Assembly: GCF_009711205.1 (NCBI RefSeq)
Contig: NZ_WMIG01000016.1
Span: 28,918-92,917 of the forward strand
Length of the DNA: 64,000 nucleotides
Reading direction: 5' to 3'
From: Paracoccus litorisediminis
GTDB lineage: Bacteria > Pseudomonadota > Alphaproteobacteria > Rhodobacterales > Rhodobacteraceae
The notes under the pieces are model-generated. The model saw only the letters and a program-made list of their open reading frames with translations, was not told the DNA's origin and made no database searches. Each line of letters begins with the position of its first letter. The stretch's first letter is position 1. Below are positions 8,087 through 15,271 of this stretch, in pieces. Both the position numbers and the translations under genes were made by a program.

Positions 8087-9679
8087 ATGAAATTTTTCAA
8101 TTTCAAGAAGCATGCTGGTATAAGGTTTCTTCACCCGCCGACAGATTTTTTATCTCCTCGCCCCTTGGGTAATGTGGTGGCGCATAACATTACCACAAAC
8201 GAACGCAGAAGGATTCTCCTTGATACCCATATAAACGATTACTATTGGCATCGACGCATGTCATGTGGGTATCAGTTGAGTACCCTCTTGGCTGAGATAT
8301 CTAACCCAGGTATAGAAAAGAAGTTTTTATCGTCGGATGGCCTAGTAGTCCTAAATGGCGCTGCCGGCGATAGGGCGAGAAATGCCTTAAAAAGGAAAGC
8401 TAACGACCCAGCGCTGATTGCAAATTACCTCAAAGACAATTGGATTGAATTGCAGGACCCGGTATCTGTGCCCGTATCCAGTGGCTTTCGTGGTGAGTGC
8501 GTTATTGAGGCCAAGAATTATTTTAACTTCTTTCACTTCATGACGGAGAGTTTGCATAAAGTTTCATCCCTGGATGGTATTGATGCATCAATTGATTCGG
8601 TTCGTTTCATTTCTAAATCTAAGGAAGTGAAGCCTTTCGTTGAGAGTTGGGTGCGTGAAGCCGGACTGAGTAATGATTTTCCTGTCAGTTTGACGGAAAT
8701 AAAGCCGTCGGAAAGTTTTGGATCGAGTATTGTAACTCCTCTCTCTGCAAAGCACCTACTCTACCAGCTTTCTGGGTCACATCACGATGCGATCGAGGCA
8801 ACAAAGCCAGCTGGCAGAACTTGGGATGGCTATGACGCCCGTCCTCACCCAGTAAAGATTTTGGCGACGAATTCTTTCGACGACACGCTCTACTCTTTCC
8901 GTAGAAGAATGATCGATCTGGCTATGCGGCATGTGGAACGGAAATGGTCTTCAAGAATTTATGCAATTCGCTCCAGTGCTTTGTTGCGCTCTAGAAAAAT
9001 GGAAGGTGAGGAAGATCTGATTGTCGAACTCACCAAGAATGGTTTCGAAGTAGTTTGTTTCGAGAACATGTCTCCTTTGGAGCAAGTCAAGTGCGTGAGC
9101 GGCGCAAGGTGTGTGGTGATGCAGCACGGCGCCGGTATGTCTAATATGATCTTTGCCCGTGAGAACGCACACTTCTTTGAGATTGGAACTTACCAGACCG
9201 CTCTTGCACGGTGGGGAGACTTTATTTCTCTCAGTCATGTTTCTGGATGCAATTATCATCATATATTTTCCAATATGGACTTCGCTGACGATTTTGACCC
9301 TGTATTTGCGAGGGATGGCCTCATTGCGCCTAAACTTGACGGTGTTTCTATTGAGAGGATAGTCCATATTATTAAGTCCAGTTTGAGCGATAAGAGGTCT
9401 GGAATTCTTTTGGGCCTAGAGCGACATTTTAATTACTATGTTTCTCGGCGTGCCTACAGGCACGCGTTTCGACTGCTTGACGCTAACGCTTCTTTCTTCG
9501 ATAATATTGGCGATTATTGGATGTTAAGAGGTAGATTAAATGAATTGTCATCACACACCGAAAGTTCTATAGATAATTTTTATCGTGCTTGGGATTTGTC
9601 GGGTAGTGAATCGGCGTGGGTTCAATTCATGAGGCTTTCGAGTGAGAGTGATCCGCGGAGGAAGTTGAGAAACTCATAG
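8087..9679 (+). CDS. GT61 (DUF563) family glycosyltransferase, low-GC cargo gene
   Basis: The 530-residue product has the GT61 signature toward the middle: an IYAIRSSAL strand, then GFEVVCFENMSPLEQV, then QHGAGMSN with HGAG at residues 347-350. About 100 C-terminal residues are helical and look like one or two TPR-like hairpins. GT61 enzymes add sugars such as xylose or other residues to surface polysaccharides. Base composition is clearly lower in GC than the phage genes on both sides, with AT-rich codons, so it was acquired separately. In a prophage the natural inference is modification of host LPS or capsule to block re-infection, which is not shown by the sequence. Confidence 0.75.
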   Translation: MKFFNFKKHAGIRFLHPPTDFLSPRPLGNVVAHNITTNERRRILLDTHINDYYWHRRMSCGYQLSTLLAEISNPGIEKKFLSSDGLVVLNGAAGDRARNALKRKANDPALIANYLKDNWIELQDPVSVPVSSGFRGECVIEAKNYFNFFHFMTESLHKVSSLDGIDASIDSVRFISKSKEVKPFVESWVREAGLSNDFPVSLTEIKPSESFGSSIVTPLSAKHLLYQLSGSHHDAIEATKPAGRTWDGYDARPHPVKILATNSFDDTLYSFRRRMIDLAMRHVERKWSSRIYAIRSSALLRSRKMEGEEDLIVELTKNGFEVVCFENMSPLEQVKCVSGARCVVMQHGAGMSNMIFARENAHFFEIGTYQTALARWGDFISLSHVSGCNYHHIFSNMDFADDFDPVFARDGLIAPKLDGVSIERIVHIIKSSLSDKRSGILLGLERHFNYYVSRRAYRHAFRLLDANASFFDNIGDYWMLRGRLNELSSHTESSIDNFYRAWDLSGSESAWVQFMRLSSESDPRRKLRNS

Positions 9680-10110
9680 GTTTCCCAAGTTGAGGCGAGT
9701 CAGCTAACTCGATTTTTTCTTTCAGCTCGATCATCTTAGCATATTCACCTTGTTTCTAAACCACATCGGCCCCGCCAGCGTGCGGGGCTTCTCTATTGGG
9801 GTATTAGCTATCAATCATTATGATTGGTGGTAGCGATGCGGACAAAGCTGCCGCTCGCCGCAAGGTGCATGTAATGCAGGACGCGGACACACCCGGTTTT
9901 GCTGTAATTTGCATGAAGGGTTGTTACAGCCGTGTTTGCTCGAGGAAAGGCGACCTCACAATTGACAGCCAGCACAGCTTGGAAGATCATGCGCCAGCGT
10001 TTCAGAATGGACGACAGGGCCTGGCGCTTCGATTCATGCCTGCCGCAAAGAAACCGGCGCCGGGCCATGGGTCTAAAGAATGCCGAGGCGACGATACACT
10101 GGAGAGTGTA
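9680..10110. other. 431-base gap between GT61 and HNH genes
   Basis: I see no convincing gene here. It contains the terminator at 9769-9794 and an inverted repeat GCTGTAA (9901-9907) / TTACAGC (9924-9930) that could be an operator or hairpin. A frame from 9820 runs in phase into the HNH gene, but its composition and the good ribosome site at 10101-10106 argue that the gene starts at 10111. Confidence 0.5.
9769..9794 (+). terminator. intrinsic terminator after the GT61 gene
   Basis: A perfect 7-bp stem GCCCCGC (9769-9775) / GCGGGGC (9782-9788) with a 6-base loop is followed by TTCTCT. It sits about 90 bases after the glycosyltransferase stop. Confidence 0.6.
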
Positions 10111-11115
10111 ATGCCTTTCTTAGCTTTCCCAGCGCCATCAAATGGCGTCGATCTGGGGCTATTGGAAATCTATGATCGAGAAATCAAAGTCGCGTATCGC
10201 GGTGAGACTTATCTTGTGCGTGATAACGGCGCTGTGCATCGACGTCGAAGATCTCGGCAGAAAGTACGAGCACTTGATGAGGCTTGGAGCTTTGGCCGTC
10301 AGACCCTTTCGACGGGCTATCTGAACTTGGCAGGCGTGCCGGTGCATCGCATCGTATGCACTGCGTTCCAAGGCGATCCTCCATCGGACCAGCACGTCGT
10401 CGATCACATTGACACCAACCGAGCCAACAACCGGCCGGAGAACTTGCGTTGGGTGACACGGCTGGAGAACGTCTTGCTCAACCCGATTTCGGCACGACGC
10501 ATCGAGCTAGTCTACGGGTCAATCGAAGCGTTCTTCGAGGATCCCGGGCGTCTTCAGAGCGACAAGCAATATCCTGACATATCGTGGATGCGAACTGTTT
10601 CAAAGGAGGAAGCGGCCAGCGCAAAGGGGCGCCTTGAAGCATGGGCCTTGAGCGGCGATGTACCTAGCGGTGGCGCGCTCGGTGAATGGCTCTATGGTAC
10701 CCGTGAACGCGCTGATTTCGAACCGGAACCAGAGGAGTACGAGTCGCTTTCACCGTCTGTTGTACAGGTGCGTTGGAAAGTACCAACCGAGTTCCCGGAA
10801 TGCCCTAAAGCTGTATCGGATGATGCGCTGGCCGAGTATGCGTCGGCTCTCTACTTTGGTCGTGTCTTCGCGTGCAACGACATCTATCAGAGCGTCGTGG
10901 TTCAGTGCGGCATGGCAGATGATGGCCTTGTTGTCCTTACCCATAATCCTAGCGAGAATGCGGCCAAATCATGGGCCGTGGCCCACGTAGCGATCTGCGG
11001 TGAGTTCTTTTACCATCGCAATGAGCACCAATACTTTTCGCTTCAGGGTGCGCTGAAAGCCTTCTGCGAGCTTACTGGCGACAGCTACGACGAATGTATT
11101 GACGACTACTGCTGA
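10111..11115 (+). CDS. HNH endonuclease-domain protein
   Basis: Start chosen at ATG 10111 because GGAGAG precedes it at ideal spacing; this gives 334 residues. An HNH core is visible: VHRIVCTAF with His79, then VVDHID with Asp98-His99, then NNRPENLRWV with the Asn pair at about 107-111. This is the layout of phage-type HNH (NUMOD-associated) nucleases, which cut DNA at a metal-bound beta-beta-alpha site. The C-terminal 200 residues match nothing I know and may bind DNA or a partner. It lies in the cargo block and could be a free-standing homing endonuclease or a defence nuclease. Confidence 0.7.
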   Translation: MPFLAFPAPSNGVDLGLLEIYDREIKVAYRGETYLVRDNGAVHRRRRSRQKVRALDEAWSFGRQTLSTGYLNLAGVPVHRIVCTAFQGDPPSDQHVVDHIDTNRANNRPENLRWVTRLENVLLNPISARRIELVYGSIEAFFEDPGRLQSDKQYPDISWMRTVSKEEAASAKGRLEAWALSGDVPSGGALGEWLYGTRERADFEPEPEEYESLSPSVVQVRWKVPTEFPECPKAVSDDALAEYASALYFGRVFACNDIYQSVVVQCGMADDGLVVLTHNPSENAAKSWAVAHVAICGEFFYHRNEHQYFSLQGALKAFCELTGDSYDECIDDYC

Positions 11116-11348
11116 TAACTCATTTGGGATAAGGGCTGCGCGAATTTGGCCCAGTCCTTCGAACCTCACTTCGCTGTCGAATGGTCTCTCAGGCTCAAGC
11201 TCAACTGTCAGAGACGACTGTCCGTTAAGGGCTCGAAGCGGCACGCGCGCGATGCGACCTGAAGCTTCCGGTCACTTGCAAGAGTTGCTCAAGCTGGGGC
11301 ACAAGTGCAATCAATAGATGGATTGCACCGAGGACCGAGAGGCCAAGA

Positions 11349-11756
11349 ATGCGAGCGAGTATAAAAAGCTTAGACATAGAGGGGCTTGATGATCCTGAAG
11401 CCTGGCCGGAAGATATAGAATACTTTGCCGCCTTGATCGTCATGACTATCGGTCCTGATTACGAAGACGCTGGCGAGTTTTTCAGTTGCACTGTGTGTTC
11501 ACCGCTTTGGTTCGCTGAGAACGTGCTGAAAACTAAGCGGCTGGATCCCTCACATGAAGATATCCAGCACCCTCCAAAGTTCGGAAGGCACTATCTCTTC
11601 GCGACCAGGTTCAATGAAAAGTTGATCGTTGAAGCTGTGCGTCACTGGGTGACGAGCCAAGAAGGCGTAGACTGGCAAGATCTCGCTGTGCGCCTATCGC
11701 GTAATCTGGCTTGGGAGTTTGAAGACTACAGAGAATATGTAGAAGCGCCTCAGTAG
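11349..11756 (+). CDS. Imm8-family immunity protein
   Basis: The 135-residue protein matches the Imm8 pattern: IKSLDIEGLDDPEAW, then an aliphatic strand ending MTIGPDYEDAGE, then FSCTVCSPLWFAEN, where the C-S/T-P-x-W motif is characteristic. Imm8 proteins neutralise polymorphic (contact-dependent or secreted) toxins in the cytoplasm. No toxin with a delivery domain is visible next to it; the HNH protein upstream lacks the N-terminal export modules expected. It is best read as an orphan immunity gene carried as prophage cargo. Confidence 0.7.
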   Translation: MRASIKSLDIEGLDDPEAWPEDIEYFAALIVMTIGPDYEDAGEFFSCTVCSPLWFAENVLKTKRLDPSHEDIQHPPKFGRHYLFATRFNEKLIVEAVRHWVTSQEGVDWQDLAVRLSRNLAWEFEDYREYVEAPQ

Positions 11757-11895
11757 GTAATCGATGTCGGGGACGGGCGCGACTTTCCACGTTGGGCTCG
11801 ACGAGGCACGGCGCGATGCGGAAGAAGCGGCCGTTCGTCGCGAGGGTCTCGTCGGCAGCGGCCTCGTAAACAACTCTAACGAAGCTGTTGATTCG

Positions 11896-12309
11896 TCAGA
11901 GTTTCCGAGAGCCTAGTAGCCGATGGAAGGCCAACTCCAACTCCCCACGAATCTCGTAGAATTGGTCGGTACCAACGTTGCCAATTACAAAGCCGTCGTG
12001 AGGGTCGGCATGTCCCAGAACGCTGATGCCGACGACATACGAGTAAATGTCAAAGGTCATCTCCCTTATCTCTCGGTCAACCTCTGTGCCTGCAAAGAAG
12101 TTGATAGCAAGGCCGCTGTAAAGCCATTGCGATAGCGGCCCGGCCTCAAAGCCGACCCGGCGATAATGCCCGTCAAACTCGCCGAGCAGCGCAGCGATGG
12201 CCGAGGGTTCGCTTTCGACCTTCGCCTCCCTCAGATCCTGACCCGCGCCATCCATCACACAGACGCTCTTGGTGCGAACCGAAACATCCAAGCCGACAAA
12301 CAGGTCCAT
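11896..12309 (-). pseudogene. IS110-family transposase N-terminal fragment fused to unknown sequence
   Basis: From the ATG at 12309 the first 60 to 68 residues are a clear IS110/DEDD transposase N terminus: GLDVSVRTKSVCVMDG with the first catalytic Asp, KVESEP, and RRVGFEAGPLSQWLYSGLA. After GLA the match ends, and about 70 residues of unrelated sequence (NFFAGTEVDRE onward) run to the stop at 11896. A full IS110 transposase has about 340 residues, so this is a truncated copy joined in frame to the 3' part of another gene. It is very likely inactive. Confidence 0.65.
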
Positions 12310-12427
12310 GACAGTGCCTCCTGAATACATGAGCAGGAGTCTGCCCGGATAACCGCCGACTTGTCACCCCGCCGCGGAAAGCAGCGGGACGGCCCGCAAA
12401 TCATCCCATCTTTTTCATGGAGAACCC

Positions 12428-12691
12428 ATGCCTGCAAACCGCTTCAGCGCCTTCACCCATGGCACCAACGCCCCGGCACTCGGCGCCTTTGCCGTGACCC
12501 CCAGCGATAGCGCCGACCTGGCCGAAGCCATCCGCGCCGTGACCATCAATGTCGGCGGGACACTGTCATTCATCGGTCTGGACGGCGTGATCTACACCAC
12601 TGCGGCGCTGCCCGCTGGCACCTATGCCATGAGTGCCGGTCGTATTCGTGCCACCGGCACCACGGCGACCGGTATTACGGGCTGGGTCTGA
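12428..12691 (+). CDS. spike base protein, RCAP_Rcc01079-like
   Basis: The 87-residue protein shows the pattern of the Rhodobacter capsulatus Rcc01079 spike-base family: an N-terminal RFSAFTHG segment, FAVTPSDSADLAEAIRAV, then a small beta domain ending VRATGTTATGI-like. In the gene transfer agent this protein forms the base of head spikes that bind the host capsule. GGAGA lies 7 bases before the ATG, and the stop overlaps the next start (TGATG), so it is coupled to the glycine-rich fibre. Confidence 0.7.
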   Translation: MPANRFSAFTHGTNAPALGAFAVTPSDSADLAEAIRAVTINVGGTLSFIGLDGVIYTTAALPAGTYAMSAGRIRATGTTATGITGWV

Positions 12692-13590
12692 TGTTTGTCG
12701 GGCTCGGACTGGGGCTGGGGGTCACACCGCCCAGCATGACTGCAGAGGTGCTCCCCACCATCACGGTCAGCGGCGGCCTTATCACATCCTTCTCGCGGGA
12801 CGGCGTCGACTACAACCAGATCACGTTCCACCAATCGGGGTCATGGCTGGTTGAGGGCGTCGCCGCCCTTGCGGCCGAGATCGGCTGGAAGCGGGCTCTG
12901 GGCGCCGGGGCCGCCACCGGCGCCCGCAGCACCAACTCGATCTATCTGCCCGGACCGGGAGGGGCAGGCGGGTTGATTGATGATGACCCGATCGGGCCTC
13001 TTGTCGACGGAACCTATACCGTCGAAATCGGCGCGGCCGGGCCGGCGATTGCCACCGCCGTCAACATCGCCAATCAGGGCTCAGACAGCACCCTGTCGCA
13101 TCCGGGTGGCCTTGTCGAAACGGCGACAGGCGGTGGATATGGCGCCATCTCCGGATCTTATGCCAACGCTGGTCCGGGCGGGTCTGGGGGCGGCGCACGG
13201 GCTCAGACCAACGCGACCGGGACCAATACGAACTTCGGCACCGGGGTTGATGGTCAGGGGTATCGCGGCGGCTCGGCGAATAGCAGCTCCACCGCGGGAA
13301 ATGCCGCATCGGGAGGGTCCGGCGGTGCGGGTGGTCCGGGTGGAAACGCCGCCGCCGGGGTGGCCGGGGCCGCTGGCCTGGGCGTCGAGCTGGATTGGCT
13401 GGCGGTTCCAACCATCGTCTGCGCTGGTGAGCGTGGCATCTTGCTCTCGGAATCCGGCATCGCTTCTGAGGACAAGACTCTCGGCTCAGGCTCAAGGGGA
13501 GCGCTGAGCGCCAATGTCGGCAAGGCAGGTGACGGGTTCCTGTTTGTTCGGGTTCGCGCCGACCAGGTCACGGTGAGGATGGCCGCATGA
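12691..13590 (+). CDS. glycine-rich phage fibre / adhesin
   Basis: The 299-residue protein has an N-terminal beta region and, at about residues 145-235, a stretch dominated by Gly with Ser, Ala and Asn (GPGGSGGGA, GGSGGAGGPGGNAAAG). Such Gly-rich loops occur in phage adhesin tips, where they pack as polyglycine-II helices and expose recognition loops. It is coupled on both sides (TGATG before, ATGA after) to the spike-base and 60-aa genes. A host-binding spike is the likely role; the receptor is unknown. Confidence 0.6.
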   Translation: MFVGLGLGLGVTPPSMTAEVLPTITVSGGLITSFSRDGVDYNQITFHQSGSWLVEGVAALAAEIGWKRALGAGAATGARSTNSIYLPGPGGAGGLIDDDPIGPLVDGTYTVEIGAAGPAIATAVNIANQGSDSTLSHPGGLVETATGGGYGAISGSYANAGPGGSGGGARAQTNATGTNTNFGTGVDGQGYRGGSANSSSTAGNAASGGSGGAGGPGGNAAAGVAGAAGLGVELDWLAVPTIVCAGERGILLSESGIASEDKTLGSGSRGALSANVGKAGDGFLFVRVRADQVTVRMAA

Positions 13591-13769
13591 TCTATGTCGC
13601 GCACATTCAATTCGGGATCGTGGCGCAGGTCACCGTCGAGCCGGATGATTGCCCGCCCGCACCGGATCACGTCGTCATCGGTCCCGACAATATCGTCGGG
13701 GTCGGCTGGACTTGGGATGGCAGCGTGTTCGCACCGCCGAACCCACCCACCAACGAAATCCCCGAATAA
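13587..13769 (+). CDS. small phage protein after the fibre (60 aa)
   Basis: It starts on an ATGA overlap with the glycine-rich fibre. The pattern of a short beta N terminus, DHVVIGPDNIVGVGWTWDG and a Pro-rich tail (FAPPNPP) is common among small proteins that follow Rhodobacterales phage spike or fibre genes; they may be fibre chaperones or decorate the tip. A terminator-like hairpin follows. Confidence 0.6.
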   Translation: MIYVAHIQFGIVAQVTVEPDDCPPAPDHVVIGPDNIVGVGWTWDGSVFAPPNPPTNEIPE

Positions 13770-13777
13770 CCCTATCC

Positions 13778-13800
13778 GGCCCGCCTCGCGCGGGCCTTTT
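13778..13800 (+). terminator. hairpin between spike and lysis genes
   Basis: GGCCCG (13778-13783) pairs with CGGGCC (13791-13796) around a 7-base loop, followed by TTTT. It lies 9 bases after the 60-aa gene stop. It may be partly read through, since the endolysin starts only 19 bases further on. Confidence 0.6.
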
Positions 13801-13818
13801 CATTTTCAGAGGACTGGA

Positions 13819-14559
13819 ATGGATCGGATCATCATGCACTGGTCCGCCGGCACGCATGCCGTGTCGGCACTGGACCGCCAGCACTATCACTATGTCATCG
13901 ACGGCTCCGGCATTGTCGTCGAAGGCGACCACGCCCCCGAGGACAATCTCGGTCCGTTGGTGTCGGGGCACTATGCGGCGCACACCCTCAATTGCAACAC
14001 CGGCTCGATCGGGATCGCGCTGGCGGGTATGGCCCGTGCGGACGATAGGCCCTTCACGGCGGGGCCGTGGCCGATCACCGAGGTGCAGGTGGCGGCGCTG
14101 GTCCAGCTCTGCGCCGGGCTGTGCCGCCGTTACCAGATCCCGGTCAAGCGCGAGACTGTGATTTCACATGCCGAGGTCCAGCCGACGCTGAAGATCGCGC
14201 AGCGGGGCAAGTGGGACATCGCCTGGCTGCCCGGCATGACCAAGCCCGGCAATCCCGTCGAGGTCGGCGACATCATCCGGGCCCGGATCCGCGAGGCGAT
14301 GGGGGTGGTCATCCCCTCTGGACCACTGAGCCCGGTGCCAGACGTTCCGCCGACCCTGCAGCGCGGTGACGTGGGCGAGCCGGTGCGCCGGGCCCAAGCC
14401 TTGCTGACCGCCAAGGGCTTCAACCTCGGACAGATCGACGGCGATTTCGGCCCGAAGACTCGCGCCGCCGCGGTCGCATTCCAGCGCGCCTCCAGATTGC
14501 GCGAGACCGGCAACATCGATGCGGCGACCTGGGCCGCCCTGCTTCTGAAAGGAAACTGA
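13819..14559 (+). CDS. N-acetylmuramoyl-L-alanine amidase, phage endolysin
   Basis: The ATG at 13819 with GAGGA upstream gives 246 residues; the longer open frame upstream overlaps the preceding gene. The N-terminal amidase_2/PGRP domain begins with MHWSAG (His7), has ISHAEV (His117) and KWDI (Asp133): the three zinc ligands. A C-terminal peptidoglycan-binding_1 domain (about residues 178-244) has LQRGDVGEPVRRAQ and IDGDFGPKTRAAAVAFQ. The enzyme cuts the bond between muramic acid and the stem peptide at the end of the lytic cycle. There is no signal peptide, so release needs the holin encoded next. Confidence 0.9.
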   Translation: MDRIIMHWSAGTHAVSALDRQHYHYVIDGSGIVVEGDHAPEDNLGPLVSGHYAAHTLNCNTGSIGIALAGMARADDRPFTAGPWPITEVQVAALVQLCAGLCRRYQIPVKRETVISHAEVQPTLKIAQRGKWDIAWLPGMTKPGNPVEVGDIIRARIREAMGVVIPSGPLSPVPDVPPTLQRGDVGEPVRRAQALLTAKGFNLGQIDGDFGPKTRAAAVAFQRASRLRETGNIDAATWAALLLKGN

Positions 14560-14561
14560 TC

Positions 14562-15086
14562 ATGATGCTTTTCTTCTTGCTGGCCCTTGTGGCCCTTGCG
14601 GCTATCGCGCTTTTGCTGTGGACCATCCGCGCGCCTCGCGTGTGGCCGCTGGCCATGATGATACTCGCCGTGGTGGCGATGCCCTTGCGGGCCTCGGCCG
14701 CGACGCTGGACACTTTCCTGACGGCGGCAACACCCGGCCTGCTCGAAATGATCGGGCTGGTGATCGCTGCCATCATCGCCTGGGGGACCAAGAAGGCGCG
14801 TGAGAAATGGGGGATCGAGATCGAGGCCAATTATCGCGAAGGGCTGCAATCCGCATTGCTGACCGGCGCGCGGCTGGCACTGGCCCGTCAGCTGACCGGT
14901 TCGGCGGCGATCCAGATCATTCTTGATCATGTGCGCGATGTCGGTGCACCGGATGCCGTCAGGCACTTCGACCTCGATGCCGGAACTCTGACCAACTTGG
15001 CCGAGGCAAAGCTCGAGCAGGTCAAGTTCCAAGCAACAAAAAATGGCTTGGAGTTGGCCAACACGATGAAAGATCGCGCATTTTAG
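14562..15086 (+). CDS. holin-like phage membrane protein
   Basis: The 174-residue protein begins two bases after the endolysin stop. Three hydrophobic segments are visible: residues 2-20, about 28-45 and about 59-75, the last followed by a basic TKKAREKW stretch. The rest is a helical, charged tail. This layout resembles the LL-H/phage_holin_6_1 type. It would make the membrane lesion that lets the amidase out. Confidence 0.65.
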   Translation: MMLFFLLALVALAAIALLLWTIRAPRVWPLAMMILAVVAMPLRASAATLDTFLTAATPGLLEMIGLVIAAIIAWGTKKAREKWGIEIEANYREGLQSALLTGARLALARQLTGSAAIQIILDHVRDVGAPDAVRHFDLDAGTLTNLAEAKLEQVKFQATKNGLELANTMKDRAF

Positions 15087-15271
15087 TTTTGTGACCTGAG
15101 GTTGCCGCAGTATGATATGAACTGAAACTATCGTTCCGCACGTGGCGTCAGAGGTTTGGACGTGAGGGAGGTTTTTGGGGGCCTCACCTTCAGCTCACGA
15201 AAGCGAAAAAGGATACTGCAATAGCATCCTCGAGCTTGAGTATAGACGCCCCCCTTCCGCCACTTGCTACG

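Noticed and set aside
9820..10110. N-terminal extension of the HNH frame
   Set aside because: Weak composition and a better ribosome site just before 10111; also an inverted repeat lies in this stretch.
10111..11115. HNH protein as the toxin of the Imm8 gene
   Set aside because: No secretion or polymorphic-toxin N-terminal domain, and 233 bases separate the genes.
10969..11244. 91-aa minus-strand frame between the HNH and Imm8 genes
   Set aside because: The first half looks protein-like (VELEPERPFDSEVRFEG) but it overlaps the HNH gene end and has no family match or ribosome site I can support.
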